NCBI GenBank assembly: GCA_034769895.1
Contig: CM068370.1
Span: forward strand, 35,291,747 to 35,355,746
Reading direction: 5' to 3'
DNA from: Magicicada septendecula
Taxonomy: Eukaryota > Arthropoda > Insecta > Hemiptera > Cicadidae
DNA length: 64,000 nt
Positions within the stretch are counted from its first letter, which is position 1, and each line of letters begins with the position of its first letter. The notes below the pieces were generated by a model. The model saw only the letters and a program-made list of their open reading frames with translations, had not been told where the DNA came from and ran no database searches. The position numbers and the translations under genes are program-made. Below are positions 10,930 to 22,388 of this stretch, piece by piece.

Positions 10930-11835
10930 GTATGATGATGATGTTGATGATGGTGCTGTGGTCGTTGTCTCTAAATGCGATGTTGTTGGTAATGCTTCAG
11001 AATTCCTTCTTACATCTTGGTGTGAGTGTGGTAGTGTGCGTGTGTGTCCAGAAGTCGATCGGCAAACGGGCAGCGTAACGTCCTGTAGATTTGTTGAGTC
11101 CGAGTGTCTGATCGCCCAAAGTTGCCAGTGGTGTTATACTGGTGGCGATTTGACAGGAATATTCCTGCTTTCGACAGGTTAGAGATGGTCAGTTCACTCC
11201 AGAGCGTCCTTTTTATTACACTCACTTTTTGGTTAATTATCGCGAACTTATGACCATATTCGTCACATGAGCGATCTCATTAATTTTTCTCTGGTCACTC
11301 ACATATACCACACATATTAATTACTCTTTAATTAAACTAGTAATTAATATTAATTAAATAGCATCATTAATATTGCACCTCTGGAAATAAATTTTACATT
11401 ACTACATTCGTTAAGAATTCATTAATGCAATGATGTCTTTATAATTGGCGTAAGTCTTTGCTAACAGGTTTAACACATGTAATTAGTTTATTGTAATCCT
11501 GCTAAGACCTGAATAATTGGAACAAACCATTCGTAGCACATCACCCCATCGCGTCGTTCAAAACGGGTCACAGCTGGCTCACACACACAAACACACACAT
11601 GCTGTATCTTACGCGGCGGCAGGTGTACGTTTTTCGACAGGTCAGATTTTGTCAATTCCTGCATTTTCTTGCACAAAACTGTCTACAACTGTTCCTTATA
11701 CTTGCTATGCTAATTACATATTAAACATACCGCCCTGGGCAAATATGCAAATATATGTATTGTTGCAATATAGACTGTATATAATTATAATTTCTTTAAT
11801 ATTTTATACTATTTTAATATATTGTTTCCTTACTT
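10930..11835. other. intron 2 sequence, nothing recognised
   Basis: Contains two loosely similar TTTCGACAGGTnAGA stretches (11170 and 11633) but no structure I can name. Confidence 0.4.
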
Positions 11836-11837
11836 GG

Positions 11838-11875
11838 ACCACATTTCGGAAATTAGACATTTTTCCCATCCTCAG
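11838..11875 (-). ncRNA. weak hammerhead-like motif
   Basis: Minus strand: CTGAGGA, a hairpin GGAAA/TTTCC with a nine-base loop, GAAA. It matches the core, but the palindromic helix III and a helix I seen in the other copies are missing. Confidence 0.25.
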
Positions 11876-12129
11876 GCAACTTAGCAACTTAGTTTTGATC
11901 TTGTTGAATATTTGTGTTCAGGTTCGTTATTGTTATGGTTTCCTGTTGGCTACTGGTAGATTAAATTGGTATTATTTGTGTGGGTGCGGTATATATATAC
12001 ATACTATAACGTTCCTTTATTTTATTTTGATTACTCTGGGTTTCATAGTTTATATGTTTTATAATATAAGTCTTAAATCTTAATCTTACCCTTCTTCAAT
12101 ATAAATATATTCTGCAGCCCCAAGTTGTT

Positions 12130-13290
12130 GGTGCCAATTTTGTAACGTTTACCTGGTATTTACTGCTAATGAAATAAACAATTAAACTCCTTTATTCTTT
12201 CTTGTCTCAAATTCAATACAATTTATTATTACTTTCTCTTTGACATATATTTAAATGTATTAACATTCAATGTCCCTTTCTTAGGTTGTAGCTCTTTTCG
12301 GTTTGATAACATGAAAAGTCTTTTTCTCAGGGTTAATATAAAATTAAAGTCTATTTACTGTCCAAGTCATACATATAAAATAAAATATGATAATTATAAA
12401 TAGGGTTCAGTAATTTGGTGTGTCTATGCATGTGGAGTCATGGGTCCTTTGGATCATACAAAAAAAAAACAACTTAAACAGGAACTATTAATAATAATAA
12501 TAATTATAGTGAACAAATAATATTCATAATTATAATGTTTATATTGTTTTTGTTATACTGTATCACTGTTCTTGCTCTTTAAATTGAGTAATGTTTGATC
12601 AAATGTTTGTATCAACATGATGGAACAATCTCACCAAATTTGTAGTTTCATTTACAGATTATTGCTTGATATTTATCTTCGGGCCTTCAAAGTTTCAGTG
12701 TATTCCATTAAAACATTATTCTCCTCGTTATTTCTACAGTTTTTTTTCTCCTTTTATATCATCAATTATTTTATAAAAATGCCCAGCATTAAATTAATTT
12801 GTACTGGCTTCTTTTAGAATATTCTTCAATTTCTTTTTACAAAATACCTATTCATTCAGCACAGCTCTTGGATAAATTATATTTATAGGTCACAGGTTCG
12901 CTTTCATATTTTATAATTAACATGATTCCGTTGAATCTTATTTTTTCTTCGTCAATAATGTATATTATTACTTTGTAACGTATTATTTCACTATTATTAA
13001 TCATTATACACCTTTTTATATTAACTATAGTTGGTTTATATAACTTATATGTTTTATTCACAGGGTATATTATAACTAGGTACATTTCCTATTCACTTTC
13101 ATTCTACACTGTTTTATAATGTTTATCACTGTTCTTTTCACTATCTTATATTATTAAACCACTTAACTTTTATAATTATTGCTTAATACTATTATATTAG
13201 TAATTCTGATGTCACTTATATTTTGTAGTTCTGACACAAAATAACTGCTTGAGGTTCGCAGACCTCCCTCTAATTCAATAGCCTAATGCT
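12130..13290. other. AT-rich intron 2 sequence, nothing recognised
   Basis: Only short chance open frames. Confidence 0.5.
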
Positions 13291-13353
13291 ATAACCAATG
13301 TCTTTTTACTTACTAGGTTTAATATTTATACACTATAATTGGTTTACTAATAA

Positions 13354-13900
13354 CTATTTGTGTCTGGTGAAATATTTGTGTGTTGGCTGCTGGATGCTAT
13401 TAAGGTTGTTTGTTGGTCTTTGGTATTTTAAAGTTGTATTATTGTGTGTGTTTGTGGTATATGTATTTGTATTTTGTGTATTTTCGATGTTGAGTGCTTT
13501 GAATATTGTGTCATGTTTTGTATTGATTTGTATTTGTTCTGGTATTAGTTTGTTTTGCGTTTTATGTTTGTATACTTGTAAATTTTCCCAAATGTTCATT
13601 ATGGTGCCTTTGTGTGGTATATGTTTTATTAGTGACACATTGGTTATGTCTGGGAATTCATGTCCTGTGTTTATTGCATGTGTGGCTAAATTGGATTTAG
13701 TAAATTGGTTTTTTGTAAAACTAGCATACAAAACTAATAAAAATAAATTACAAAATCTAAATAGCTCACACAACAAAGACAATACAACAACTAACGGTAT
13801 ATACAAAATTGAATGCCAAGCTTGCAATAAATGTTACATAGGACTAACAAAAAAAAAAGCTGAAAAAACGTTATTTTGAACACCTAAACGCATACAAACT
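13354..13900. mobile_element. Penelope-like endonuclease fragment with internal inversion
   Basis: Two halves of one GIY-YIG domain meet head-out near 13715. On the plus strand, 13725-13900 encodes TTNGIYKIECQACNKCYIGL and then, after a frameshift, RYFEHLNAYKL. On the minus strand, 13715-13354 encodes QFTKSNLATHAINTGHEFPD and WENLQVYKHKTQNKLIPEQI, which is the following part of the same domain. The arrangement (3' part in one sense, 5' part inverted next to it) matches a twin-primed insertion. Confidence 0.65.
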
Positions 13901-14360
13901 GTGGCAGGCTTACAAGTTATTAATACTTTTATGCTCAATAATATTCTTTATTCAGTTTGCCGATTTTATGCGCTTAAAAAATTACTTGGACTTTTGGCTT
14001 CGAGATAGAGAATGTGTTTTATCTTTTGTCTGTTTTTTCTGTTGATTTTCACATTGCTCACAACGGCTGAAAAAGATTTCACGGAATGTTGCTGTGTAAA
14101 ATTATAATGATTATACAATGACCAACAGTGGTAAAATTTGTTTTTTTTTCCTAACCTATTGGTAACATTTGTTATATCTTTTCAAGACTGTTGAAACATA
14201 CGTTTCATAAAACAACGAATAAAAGTATGCCTCGAAAATAACTTTTTGTTGTAATGCAGTGACATTCTATGTACTGTGCTTATTTGTTTACATAATCGAG
14301 TCATATAATCGATCACTACTTATGTTAGTAAACTTGCATAACACGTTTTCCAGAACTTAC

Positions 14361-14604
14361 TTCATATTCCTCACTTCCATCTTGCTTGCTCCGATAGTCT
14401 TCATGTCCTTGAACGTAGCCTTGAAGGAGACGGCCTGAGAGTTACCCTGGTCGATTACTACCTTCGGCAGATACATCGGATCGTAGGGCGGGACCTTGAA
14501 TTCGGGTATTCCCTTTAAAAGGTGGGGCCTCAAATTAATTAATATATCCCTCACACATTTGTTTAAGTTTGGGTCGTTTCTTTTGCACGGTTTAATATAC
14601 GAAG
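14361..14604 (-). CDS. takeout/JHBP-family gene A, coding exon 2
   Basis: Second coding exon (residues about 25-105), bounded by a TTTCAG acceptor and a GTAAGT donor; the phases (2 nt in, 2 nt out) fit exons 1 and 3 exactly. It opens with PSYIKPCKRNDPNLNKC, giving Cys31 and Cys41, the conserved N-terminal cysteine pair that forms a disulfide in takeout/JHBP proteins. It continues with LRPHLLKGIPEFKVPPYDP, the family's typical leader into the first long beta strands (ligand barrel wall). No stop or frame break is present. Confidence 0.9.
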
Positions 14605-14985
14605 CTGAAACAAATAAATTTTACATTATTATTAAAAATCCTTACAATATTAAGTACTCAGAGGGTGGACTACAGATATCTCTTCAAAAAATCGAACTTA
14701 ATTGTTTCCAAATATAATCTAGTTATCTCCAACGATAGAATCAAGGTTATAGCATTCCAAGGTTGAAGGTTAAAAATGATTCCAAGGTTGGGTTATGGTT
14801 CCACGGTTAAAAATGTCAGTTACTGACAGTCCGATTAAACAGGTATCATCATCATCTGCAAGAATTAAACCAAGTTCAATATTCATGTTTAATCTGGTAT
14901 CCAAATCACTTAATCGAATTAATAAATTAATTTACCTTCAATAATCCGCCGTGTGACTTCTTATAAATCTCTTATATAACGTGTT

Positions 14986-15016
14986 ACGTGTTTCGGAGAC
15001 TATGCTCCATCTTCAG
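14986..15016 (-). ncRNA. hammerhead ribozyme-like motif, left end
   Basis: Minus strand: ATAT, CTGAAGA, GGAG/CTCC hairpin, GAAA, then ACGT-AAC-ACGT and ATAT. Core intact; helix I would be ATAT/ATAT, helix III the ACGT pair. Confidence 0.5.
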
Positions 15017-15496
15017 ATATTAATGTGCAATGATTGCAATTGCTTCTATATTGGACAGACGGGGAGAGGTTTCCTCAAACGTTTTCGGGAACATATACCC
15101 AAGAAAATAAGAAATGATAACAGCATCAAATCTAATTACGCCCGACACCTGACCTCACACAATCATAATTACACAGACTTTAATTCCAACTTAATACCGT
15201 TGCATGTATGTAAGAAGGGCCGTTTCTTGAATGCCTTGGAGGAGTTCGAAATTTATGGTGCATACGCAAACCTAAGCAGCCGCGATTTCGTATTACATGA
15301 TCAACTGAACTTTGGATCCAACCGCTTGTAAGATACCGCCTTGAGCCTGCTCGCTAACACTACGATAAAGTAACAACCGTTCAGTAGCAGATTGAACTCG
15401 AACGGTTGCGCACCCAACATCGCGTACAGTTCATATGCAAATTGACATTTTATTAATCAACGATCTCGTAAAAGTTATATAGTTTTATTTTACAAT

Positions 15497-15527
15497 CTGA
15501 AGATGGAGCATAGTCTCCGAAACGCGT
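15497..15527 (+). ncRNA. hammerhead ribozyme-like motif, right end
   Basis: Inverted partner of 14986-15016: CTGAAGA, GGAG/CTCC hairpin, GAAA, then palindromic ACGCGT. Helix I is weak here. Confidence 0.45.
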
Positions 15528-15594
15528 AATAGAAAAGATTTATAAGAAGTCACACGGCGGATTATTGAAGGTAAATTAATTTATTAATTAAACC

Positions 15595-15735
15595 AAGGAT
15601 GGTTTGTTCTGGTTTCAAACAGGCAACGTCTAGAGCTGGTCACTCCAGCGCTTCATCGGACGTCCCACACCCCTCCGTCCCTTCGGCTTATAGTCAAATA
15701 GTTGTTTGGGGATGCGGCAGTCATTTGAAGAGATT
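15595..15735 (-). mobile_element. LINE 3'-end fragment
   Basis: Closely similar to 53024-53160 (the 3' end of the minus-strand LINE there), including AGAGCTGGTCACTCCAGCGC. Too short to show protein domains. Confidence 0.5.
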
Positions 15736-16610
15736 TAAAGCCATGTACGGCACAACGGTGAAAACGTTAAGAGGAGAAGCTTACACGAAACACTACTGAA
15801 ATTCTCTGAAATCATGGCTGTGGCAGTGTTAATGTATGGGAGCAAACATTGGTGTTGACTAAGGAAGATGTCAGTCGCATACAATCCACGGAAACAAAAA
15901 TCTTGATTTGTGGGAAAGGGTCTCCTGGGAGGGACAGCTACGGAATGAACAGATCGGAAATAATATAAAGATCTTAATTTTATTAGTGAAGACGACATCC
16001 AGTTATGTCTTTCCAAGGCAAGTATCCCGTTAGGTCGAAAATAATTGTCAAGCCAATCGAACAAGTATCAAATTTTACATACTTGGGCTGCGATACAAGC
16101 TACAATTATGACAATGACATGGAAAATAAAATAAGTAAGTTCCAGGCAATATGTGGCACAATAAATAGAACACTAAATAACAAAACACGAAAAGACACAA
16201 GGATTACATTTTATAAAACGATGGCTGTACCTGTACTTATGTATGGGAGTGAAAGTTGGATAAATACTAAAAAAGGAGACAGCAAAATACAGACAGCAGA
16301 AATTAGATTTTTGAGACGGGTCAAAGGCTGCACAAGAAGAGATTTAGTAAGAAATGAAGACGTGCGAAATGAACTAAATGTATATGCAATAATTGAAAGA
16401 ATAACTGAATATAAAGAAAGATGGAAACACCACGTAAATAGAATGGGAAGTGGGAGAATACCCAAAAAAATACTTAACTACAACCCAAGGAGGAAAAGAG
16501 ATATAGGAAGACCACGAAAACGGTGGTCGTAAGTTTGTGAGGACGGAGTAGGCAAATGCCTAATCCTTGTAGTGCAGAAGAAGAAGAAGAAGATGATGAC
16601 ATCTAGACAG
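15735..16610 (+). mobile_element. LINE reverse-transcriptase C-terminal region and 3' end
   Basis: A decayed upstream part (15735-15990) with VLMYGSKHW, then a 175-codon open frame (16005-16532) containing VSNFTYLGCDTS, FYKTMAVPVLMYGSESW, AEIRFLRRVKGCTRRD and KRDIGRPRKRWS. These are the standard C-terminal blocks of RTE-like LINE polyproteins. It ends in a mixed GAAGAA/GATGAT tail at 16577-16598. The duplicated VLMYGS block suggests two overlapping insertions. Confidence 0.75.
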
Positions 16611-16884
16611 AATAAAGAACAACATTAACTCAAAATTATCTGTCACCACAAAGCAAGGGTGGAAGGACACGCTGAGAGCAAGGATGCCGAAATTGGCGTC
16701 TAGGCCTATATTTCATTAAAGGGAAGAAGTAGAATGAGAATAAAAATGTTAACAAATAACAAATAGGCCTAACGTTATATATATTGGTATTAATTAATAT
16801 TATGTTATAATTTTTGTCGTAACTTCATAAGACCGGTGTCAGTATTATCTCAGTATATATAATATATATATAAAAAGTGATTAC

Positions 16885-17160
16885 AAAATGGGCCGTTAGG
16901 CTGTGCTGTGGTCGTTTGCTATAGAACAATAACAGCAACATCGTCGACAACGTTTGGAATCAAACCCTCGGCGATCTTTTTCAGGCCGAAAAAAAAAGAT
17001 CGTTGTAATTGTTGTAAAAACAGTTACGGCGGATCTGGACCGAACGATACCCGACGGTGACTTGACGTAGATCCCCGAGGGTAGGATTCGAAACGTTACC
17101 GACGATGTCGTTGTTATATAGTAGTAACCGACCACAGCCTAACAGCCCGGTGGCTGTGAT
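16885..17160. repeat. inverted repeat related to the 34.1-kb repeat
   Basis: Arms GGGCCGTTAGGCTGTGCTGT ... and ... CGACCACAGCCTAACAGCCC face each other; the same CTAACAGCCCGG end occurs at 34258 and a close form at 22190. Probably a Penelope-end or non-autonomous derivative. Confidence 0.45.
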
Positions 17161-17560
17161 TGTTCAGCAGTAACAGTACTTCTTGAGCTTGAGCTGCTGC
17201 TGGAGCACGAATGACGTCAGTAAACAAGTAAATGCAAAAGCTTGCAAGGAATCTTGAGGAGGAAAGTGTAGGCCTACATCTTGAAAATCGTATAATCTCT
17301 TTATCAACGTCTGCTATCATCCGAAAGCTTAATAGGAGATCGCTAAGAGCAACTCCATTAAGTTTGAAACGTTTTGTGGTTTACGTTGTTGGAGGATTGC
17401 CGACCATCCATCGTTTATTACCAATTGTTTATGTTCTTCGAACACTTACATACACATAACGTATATTTTCTCTATGATAGGTGTATGTTTATATATAACT
17501 CTTCAACATTTCTTACAAGTTTTTATGTAATAAATATGTTTTCAAATAATAAATACTTCT

Positions 17561-18103
17561 GCCAGAATGCCTATATGCAAGTGAATGTCTAGCATTGAAT
17601 TATAATTTAGAAAAACTAGAAATATTGGAAAGACGAATTATTAGGAAATTATTAGCCCACGAAAAACTTCAGAAGGTTGGAAATTAAGAAGTAATGATGA
17701 AATATATTAAACTATAGAAAATATAACTGCTACAATGAGAAAAAGAAGACTATTATTATTTGGACATTTATATAGAATGGACGACAAAATAGGTTGACAA
17801 AGCAAATCTTTAAAAATCTGTGGGGGAAGAAGTCAACATCAAGTTGGATTAAAGAAGTCAAAAACGATTTAGGAAAAAATAATATACACGCAGAAGAAGC
17901 AATTGACAGAGACGTTTTTCGGGCAAAAGTGTTGAAAATGGAGGGAGTCGAGGGTAGGAGAGATAAAAACGCAGGTTCAAAGTGGACTGAAGACAGGAAG
18001 AAGAGACACAGTGAGAAGATGAAAGAATATTGGAAAAAAGAAAAGAACAAAGAGTAAAGAATTGAAATTGGCATGTGGTCCTTAGATGGCCGATACGAAA
18101 AAA
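17561..18103 (+). mobile_element. LINE 3' end (KTSEGWKLR family), copy 1
   Basis: Flanked by the 10-base target duplication AAATACTTCT (17551-17560 and 18104-18113). Encodes broken pieces of a reverse-transcriptase tail: ERRIIRK, KTSEGWKLRSNDE, RMDD, LTKQIFKNLWGKKSTSSWIK, VFRAKVLKMEGV. Ends with GGCCGATACG and an A run. Related copies at 30350-30886 and 54798-55199. Confidence 0.75.
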
Positions 18104-18320
18104 AAATACTTCTACAAATATTATTTTATTAAATTATATTGTTATGTTTTTACCTGACGCGCGTTTCACAGAATTGTTCTTTATCTCCTGTGGCTTCTTT
18201 ATGAATTACGAAATGAACATCTTACATTCATAAAGAAACCTCTGAACATACAGAATAACGTGCGTGAAATAAAAATATAACAATACAGTTTAATAAAGTA
18301 GTACTTGCAGAAGTATTTAT
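18104..18320. repeat. inverted repeat, possible Penelope end
   Basis: TACTTCTACAAATATTATTT ... at the left pairs with ... AATAAAGTAGTACTTGCAGA at the right. On the minus strand, near 18195-18155, a decayed core CAGGAGA, ATTCT, GAAACGCGCGTC is visible, resembling the hammerhead-bearing ends elsewhere. Confidence 0.4.
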
Positions 18321-18523
18321 TATTTGAAAAAATATTTATTATGTATATACATATTATTATATTATACATAATTCGAAACCTAATACTGTAATATAAAATA
18401 ATTTTTATGTAAATGATATAAAATCATCCTTTCTGTTCTCCCATGCTCTTTACTGAACTTGTTACAGCAAAACTATAAGTTATTAATCAATCTGAAAATC
18501 AAAAGCCAGAAAAACAGAAACAT

Positions 18524-18528
<5 letters not shown>

Positions 18529-18591
<63 letters not shown>
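18529..18591. repeat. GA microsatellite
   Basis: About 31 GA units. Confidence 0.95.
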
Positions 18592-18593
<2 letters not shown>

Positions 18594-18813
18594 TGAGGGG
18601 GGCAGAATGACACAGACACACATACAAACAGAAAGAACACGTGGTTTGTGTGTGGAGGGGGCGCACGTAGGCCTATTATGGGCATGAAAGATTGTCTCTA
18701 TTTTAGTTTGTTGACAACAAACAAGCATTTATAATCGATTAATAGGAAGAAAAGAACGTGAGTCACTACGAGTGAAAATAAGTGTAAAAGATGGAGAGTA
18801 GAGGAAAAATGGG

Positions 18814-18947
<134 letters not shown>

Positions 18948-18949
18948 GT

Positions 18950-20330
18950 AGAGAGATTGAGAGTGTACGGCGAGTCACAGTGTGGGTCGTAGGAAACCGT
19001 ACGGATTCCCCTGCTTTCAGTATGTTGATGTTTTTGTGCCTGATTTAATGAATGCTACAGATAGTCAGCAGAGGGGAAGAGAGGGAGAGAAATTGGGTGA
19101 GTAATAGTAAGTGATAGTGAAAGAAAAAGAGGAAGAGAGTGAAATACAATATCGCGTGTATGTGTCCGCGCGCGCGCGTGTGTTTGTTAGCGCATACGAA
19201 AAGGTGAACAGTGCTCTTCGTATGAGAGGGCCCGATGCATTCCCAAATATAATCGATCAAGCAAGGAGACATGCGTGACACGGAGGAAGAGGAAGAAAGA
19301 ATGAAGAAGAAAGTGTGCGTGTGCGTGATTTCACTTGACTGTATAAACTATCACGATTGAACATACCGTTAGGACGCGGAAGAAAAAACAAGGAGAGACA
19401 GTGAAAAGCGAAAGAGGGACGAAGAGTGAGACATTACGCCCGTATCAGGCAGTAAAGCGATGAATCAGCTGTAAAACAATACAGGTAAGAAGATTAAAGT
19501 TATTATCTCTGTGATACGTGCGACCGAAGCTCATCTGTGCTGACGTAAACCGCGTTATTATGTGTCATAAATCTACAGCTTCGATATGTTACAAGGACTC
19601 TCTTAATGCTGGGCAGCCAATTGCGGCTAAGCGCTAAGTTGTCTTGTAATATCATATAACGTTATCAATAGCGTCATATAATGCGCTCATACAGGTTCAA
19701 ACTGTATATGGCTGGTGTTAGGATATTATAGAATGACGTGCCGAATTAGCAATTATCTGAGGAACCTTTGATGATGTTGGAGACTCGCGGTTTTCCTTCA
19801 ACCGGAAATGAACGGATGGGTACTACAATATGATAATGACAAGTAGGATCACGTGTGAGTCACATAAGAACAAGTGAAACCACGAAATGAACCGCAGTCG
19901 GACAATTGCACAATGCACGTAAGAGTACACTTAGAGTGCAGGCAGGTTGTCTGACTCCGATAACCGGCGGCGACAAGCGCAGGTAGGGTCGTATATCGAA
20001 AGCAGATTGTAGGCGTCGAAACAGTACCGATTCAGTAGTCACAGTCATGGAGTTAAGTAGTGCAGAAGCTCAGTGTAGCAGATTATCCATAAAGCTAGGC
20101 TATGCTACAGCACCGAGCATCAGGACCTCAACTGTCACACCATACAGACCTAATTCAAAAAATGTCCTCAATCCGAAATCATAAAAAGATGTGTGCACAT
20201 TTTCGACGATCTAGTAGAATTGAGCACTTTGTGCCACGAGTAAAATTGCAAGAAAGAGGTTTTTTTTTAAAATCGTTCGAATGAAGACGATAGATTCCAT
20301 AATACTACAGTTTGTCCGCTTAAAGTATTA
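18950..20330. other. intron 1 sequence, purine-rich then mixed
   Basis: 18950-19460 is strongly purine-biased; 19460-20330 has higher GC than its surroundings. No domain recognised. Confidence 0.4.
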
Positions 20331-20333
20331 AAC

Positions 20334-20520
20334 TGGATTATTGATTGTAAAATGATAGATGTATTTTCGAATTTATACATTACTTATCGCCTGCTTGTCA
20401 CGATTCCAATTGCTAACTGGGAATCTGAAAGAGCATTTTATGCTTTAAAACGATAAAAGTTATGTTGAGTTCACCTATGGGAGATGAGTTAGCAAGGTTG
20501 AATATTGTACTGTAATTATT
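20334..20520 (+). pseudogene. hAT transposase C-terminal remnant
   Basis: Plus-strand frame gives DVFSNLYITYRLLVTIPIAN then WESERAFYALKR, and past a stop SPMGDELARLNIVL. This matches the hAT dimerisation region (NLxIALRILLTIPVxxAxxERSFSxLKLIK ... MxxERLxxLAxLSI). Stops and a frame change make it a relic. Confidence 0.6.
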
Positions 20521-20529
20521 TTATTATTT

Positions 20530-21600
20530 GTGTGGTATTTCTATCTGCTCGTAAAAAGAAAACTCTATCTGAGGGTTAACAATTAAGTTGATTTATATTA
20601 TTTAACACTGTGTATGATTTATCCTTTTCTTTAATCCGTACCAAATAACGTTAGTGTATACATTTTTTAATAAATAACAAGGTAAGAATATCTACCATAT
20701 AAATGATAGTCTCTTCACAACTGCAACGGGTTCAATTCTAGTTGATGTTTATCATCTTAAAGGTAATGTTAGGCTTCGTGGTTTGTTCCTTCTCTGGGAT
20801 TTCTTATTAGATTAAATGTTGAATTATATTTTCTTCTATGATTACTAAATTGATACTTCTTCGGAATATCGAATTTTATTGTATTGACACTCAAACTACC
20901 TTCCAGGACAGGCTTCTTCTTTTAGTTCGGCGTTCTATAAATGATATACTCAGACTTCTTGAAATATTGTTGTTTATTAAGTTGTATAAAAATTATAATT
21001 CTTTCAATGTTACAGATTTATACTCTTGTATGTTTATTAAATTCAATATCATGTTAACTCCCTTTCTTTAAAGGTTTCCTTTATTAAATACAAAATTAAA
21101 CTCTTTTACAAGACCACTCTTAGATGTTTATGTGATTAAATATAAAAATAGACTCCTTGATGTGGCTTTTCTTAAATATAAAATTAAACTAAACGAATTT
21201 TCTTCCATTTGAATACAATTCAAATCTAACAATTTACAATTTGCCATTTAGATACCTAACTACATTCGTCACATCTTTCCATCATATGACTCTTAACAAC
21301 ATATATAATTTTATTAATTATTATTAATTACATTTATTTGTTTTTTTACAGTATCCATATAATTAGTATATTTTAGATTACTATTCTATTAATCTTTCAT
21401 TTTATTTGAATGTTTATTTCCAATTTAATATAATAATTGTCAACACATATTTCTTAATGCTGTTCTATATAATATTGGAGTCTACCTCTATGTTGGTCGT
21501 GACTAACACTCAGTTTTTTTGTTTACAATCCTAACATATGTTCACCATACTATTAAATTTATATATTCTCTCTTTTAAAATTATTATTTCATTCTTATGT
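20530..21600. other. AT-rich intron 1 sequence, nothing recognised
   Basis: No repeats or coding-like frames seen. Confidence 0.5.
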
Positions 21601-21620
21601 ACTGTGTTGTATTTTAACAG

Positions 21621-21785
21621 CAGTACAATATTGAAAGCGAGATACTTGACTCGCTCAATTTAGAAGAAATTATACAAGACTCCGTTAAGGCAAAATCAAG
21701 AAAAAAAATGGATCGATTAGTATTTTCTAAGCTCAAGTACCACTATGTTCATTATAATCACTATTTAGCTAAATATTTGTTGTAA
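21621..21785 (+). CDS. possible terminal exon of an unrecognised protein
   Basis: An AG acceptor after TTGTATTTTAACAG opens a 54-codon frame: QYNIESEILDSLNLEEIIQD, then SVKAKSRKKMDRLVF and SKLKYHYVHYNHYLAKYLL, then TAA. AATAAA follows 12 bases after the stop (21797-21802). Acidic start, basic middle and aromatic end look protein-like rather than random. It could be the last exon of a transposase or of a plus-strand gene nested in the takeout intron; no upstream exon was found. Confidence 0.3.
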   Translation, partial: QYNIESEILDSLNLEEIIQDSVKAKSRKKMDRLVFSKLKYHYVHYNHYLAKYLL

Positions 21786-22107
21786 TTTGAGAATTTAATA
21801 AAATAATTGTTAACTTTCGAAACTATGTGTGCCATTTATCAGTGTAAATAATGGATAAAAGGTTTAATTTTGAATCGGGAGGGGGGCACCAGTCAGGGCA
21901 CGGCGCGCTTCTAATCCGACCCTGGAGAAGCTAGGTGTTTACTCATTGCTTCTGAAAGTGTTACGTTAAAACTGTAACAAGAGAGAAGAGCATGAAACTA
22001 ATCTCTACCACCTTCCCCGCAACACACGTTTTCTTTGCTATATCTCGCCAGCTGGCATCTGTGGTTACTGACGAACACCGTGTCAGTTGTGTAGAATCGT
22101 TTCATCA

Positions 22108-22143
22108 CTGAAGGTGGCCTCCAGAGGTGAGGTCGAAACGTCT
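22108..22143 (+). ncRNA. hammerhead-like motif (core changed)
   Basis: TCA, CTGAAGG, GGCCTC/GAGGTC hairpin, GAAA, CGTC, TGA. The last A of CUGANGA is G, so probably inactive. Followed by the CCAACAGCCCGG block shared with 34.2 kb. Confidence 0.4.
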
Positions 22144-22388
22144 GAAAAAACGTCTTTGAGAATAACAACTTTAGTAGACTACGGCCCAACAGCCCGGATT
22201 TTATTTTCAACAATGTTGGCACCGGCCGTGAAAGCCGTAGAAACAGGTACGGTATCTGATGATTTATTTGTTCTGACGATGGTGCTAAAAATCACTAAGA
22301 TAGCTATTTGAGTTTTTCTTTCCGTACTGAATTCTAACACAATATTTTCACAACATTGCTTGCAATATTATGACAGTTTAATCAAAAA

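Larger units (their letters stand above)
14917..15593 (+). mobile_element. short Penelope-like element with inverted ribozyme-bearing ends
   Basis: Plus-strand frame 14981-15331 encodes a GIY-YIG piece: MCNDCNCFYIGQTGRGFLKR, then SNYARHLTSHNHNYTDF and LEEFEIYGAYANLSSRDFVL; no reverse transcriptase. The termini are inverted repeats of about 100 bases (14917-15021 and 15497-15593), including the outermost TTAATAAATTAATTTACC, and each holds a hammerhead-like motif. It lies just upstream (in transcript sense) of exon 2. Confidence 0.75.
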
